This document shows, one piece after another, positions 11,264 through 11,542 of a stretch of 11,542 nucleotides of DNA (position 1 is the stretch's first letter; the number at the start of each line of letters is the position of its first letter). The notes under the pieces are model-generated. The model made no database searches. It saw only the letters and a list, made by a program, of their open reading frames with translations, and was not told the DNA's origin. This DNA is from Candidatus Woesearchaeota archaeon (GTDB lineage: Archaea > Nanobdellota > Nanobdellia > Woesearchaeales > JACQSR01): assembly GCA_023255615.1 (NCBI GenBank), contig JAHFLI010000020.1, positions 1 through 11,542 of the forward strand, given 5' to 3'. A program made the position numbers and the translations under genes.

Positions 11264-11542
11264 ATGTATCGCTATCTTGGCAATCTGTATCCAAAGAAAA
11301 TCCGTGAGGGATATCTTCAGCTCCTTCGCTATTCTGATTTTCACGTTAATCCTCTTCGTTTTATTGGATTTATCGGCGTGTTTGGATTTTTATTTGCGTT
11401 GGGCGCATCATTTTTTCTTGGATTGCTTGGACTTTCCTTTCTTCTTGCGTTTATTGGAACATTTATTTTCTTTCAGGCGCTGGTCTATCTGATCTTATTG
11501 TTGCGAGCAGATACTAAAGCAAAATTTGTTGAGAGCATTTTG
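11264..11542 (+). CDS. Second TadC/T2SSF platform protein (5' part, runs off window)
   Basis: The frame opens at ATG 11264, one base after the previous TAA, with GGGAG 6 nt upstream, and stays open for 93 codons to the window end. It begins MYRYLGNLYPKKIREGYLQL, has two hydrophobic segments (about 31-50 and 52-80), and ends RADTKAKFVESIL, exactly where T2SSF proteins enter their cytoplasmic helical domain. Archaeal Tad-like loci often carry two adjacent platform genes. The missing C-terminal part should contain the T2SSF domain and further membrane segments. Confidence 0.85.
   Translation, partial: MYRYLGNLYPKKIREGYLQLLRYSDFHVNPLRFIGFIGVFGFLFALGASFFLGLLGLSFLLAFIGTFIFFQALVYLILLLRADTKAKFVESIL

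Noticed and set aside
1..11542. tRNA, rRNA, CRISPR arrays, insertion sequences or attachment sites.
   Set aside because: No cloverleaf, regular spacer-repeat pattern, transposase motif or target duplication was seen on reading both strands.

Overview
The window looks archaeal, most likely from an AT-rich genome of the DPANN type (Woesearchaeota/Pacearchaeota-like). The evidence is archaeal prepilin (class III) signal peptides of the KAQAAMEF type, TATA elements about 26 nt before predicted transcription starts, several apparently leaderless genes, oligo-T termination, extracellular proteins rich in N-glycosylation sequons, and an archaellum/Tad-type ATPase followed by two membrane-platform genes. 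The phylum is inferred from remembered protein style and was not tested by a search. I saw no tRNA, rRNA, CRISPR array or insertion sequence.

Left part (1-2400): on the minus strand a two-gene unit encodes a conserved protein of unknown function (442-876) followed by a small Rieske [2Fe-2S] ferredoxin (114-416). Divergent from it is a RibD/DHFR-fold reductase (1065-1586), then a C-terminally membrane-anchored protein I do not recognise (about 1647-2378). A hairpin plus oligo-T terminator closes the convergent junction.

Right part (2400-11542): a type IV pilus/Tad-like surface-filament locus. On the minus strand, from one promoter near 8040, run three small prepilin-like genes (7607-8017, 7233-7625, 6752-7255), a 900-residue prepilin-like protein carrying a von Willebrand A domain with a full MIDAS and a cysteine-rich insert (4056-6758), and another prepilin-like ectodomain protein (2980-3957). 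The likely major pilin (2426-2887) follows with its own promoter, Shine-Dalgarno site and terminator. On the plus strand, diverging from the same 8018-8136 control region, run a membrane protein with a C-terminal winged-helix-like domain (8137-8883), the assembly ATPase (8871-10376), and two TadC/ArlJ-type platform proteins (10378-11262 and 11264 to the window end, incomplete). Subunits, motor, platform and a candidate regulator are therefore present; a prepilin peptidase is not seen.

The most unusual signal is a 35-nt element present twice (12-46 and 3973-4007; 30/35 identical) in non-coding spacers on the minus strand. The copies differ almost only where an RNA fold would tolerate change. 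A second signal is the heptamer TACTACA, found four times in the two pilus promoter regions and once elsewhere.
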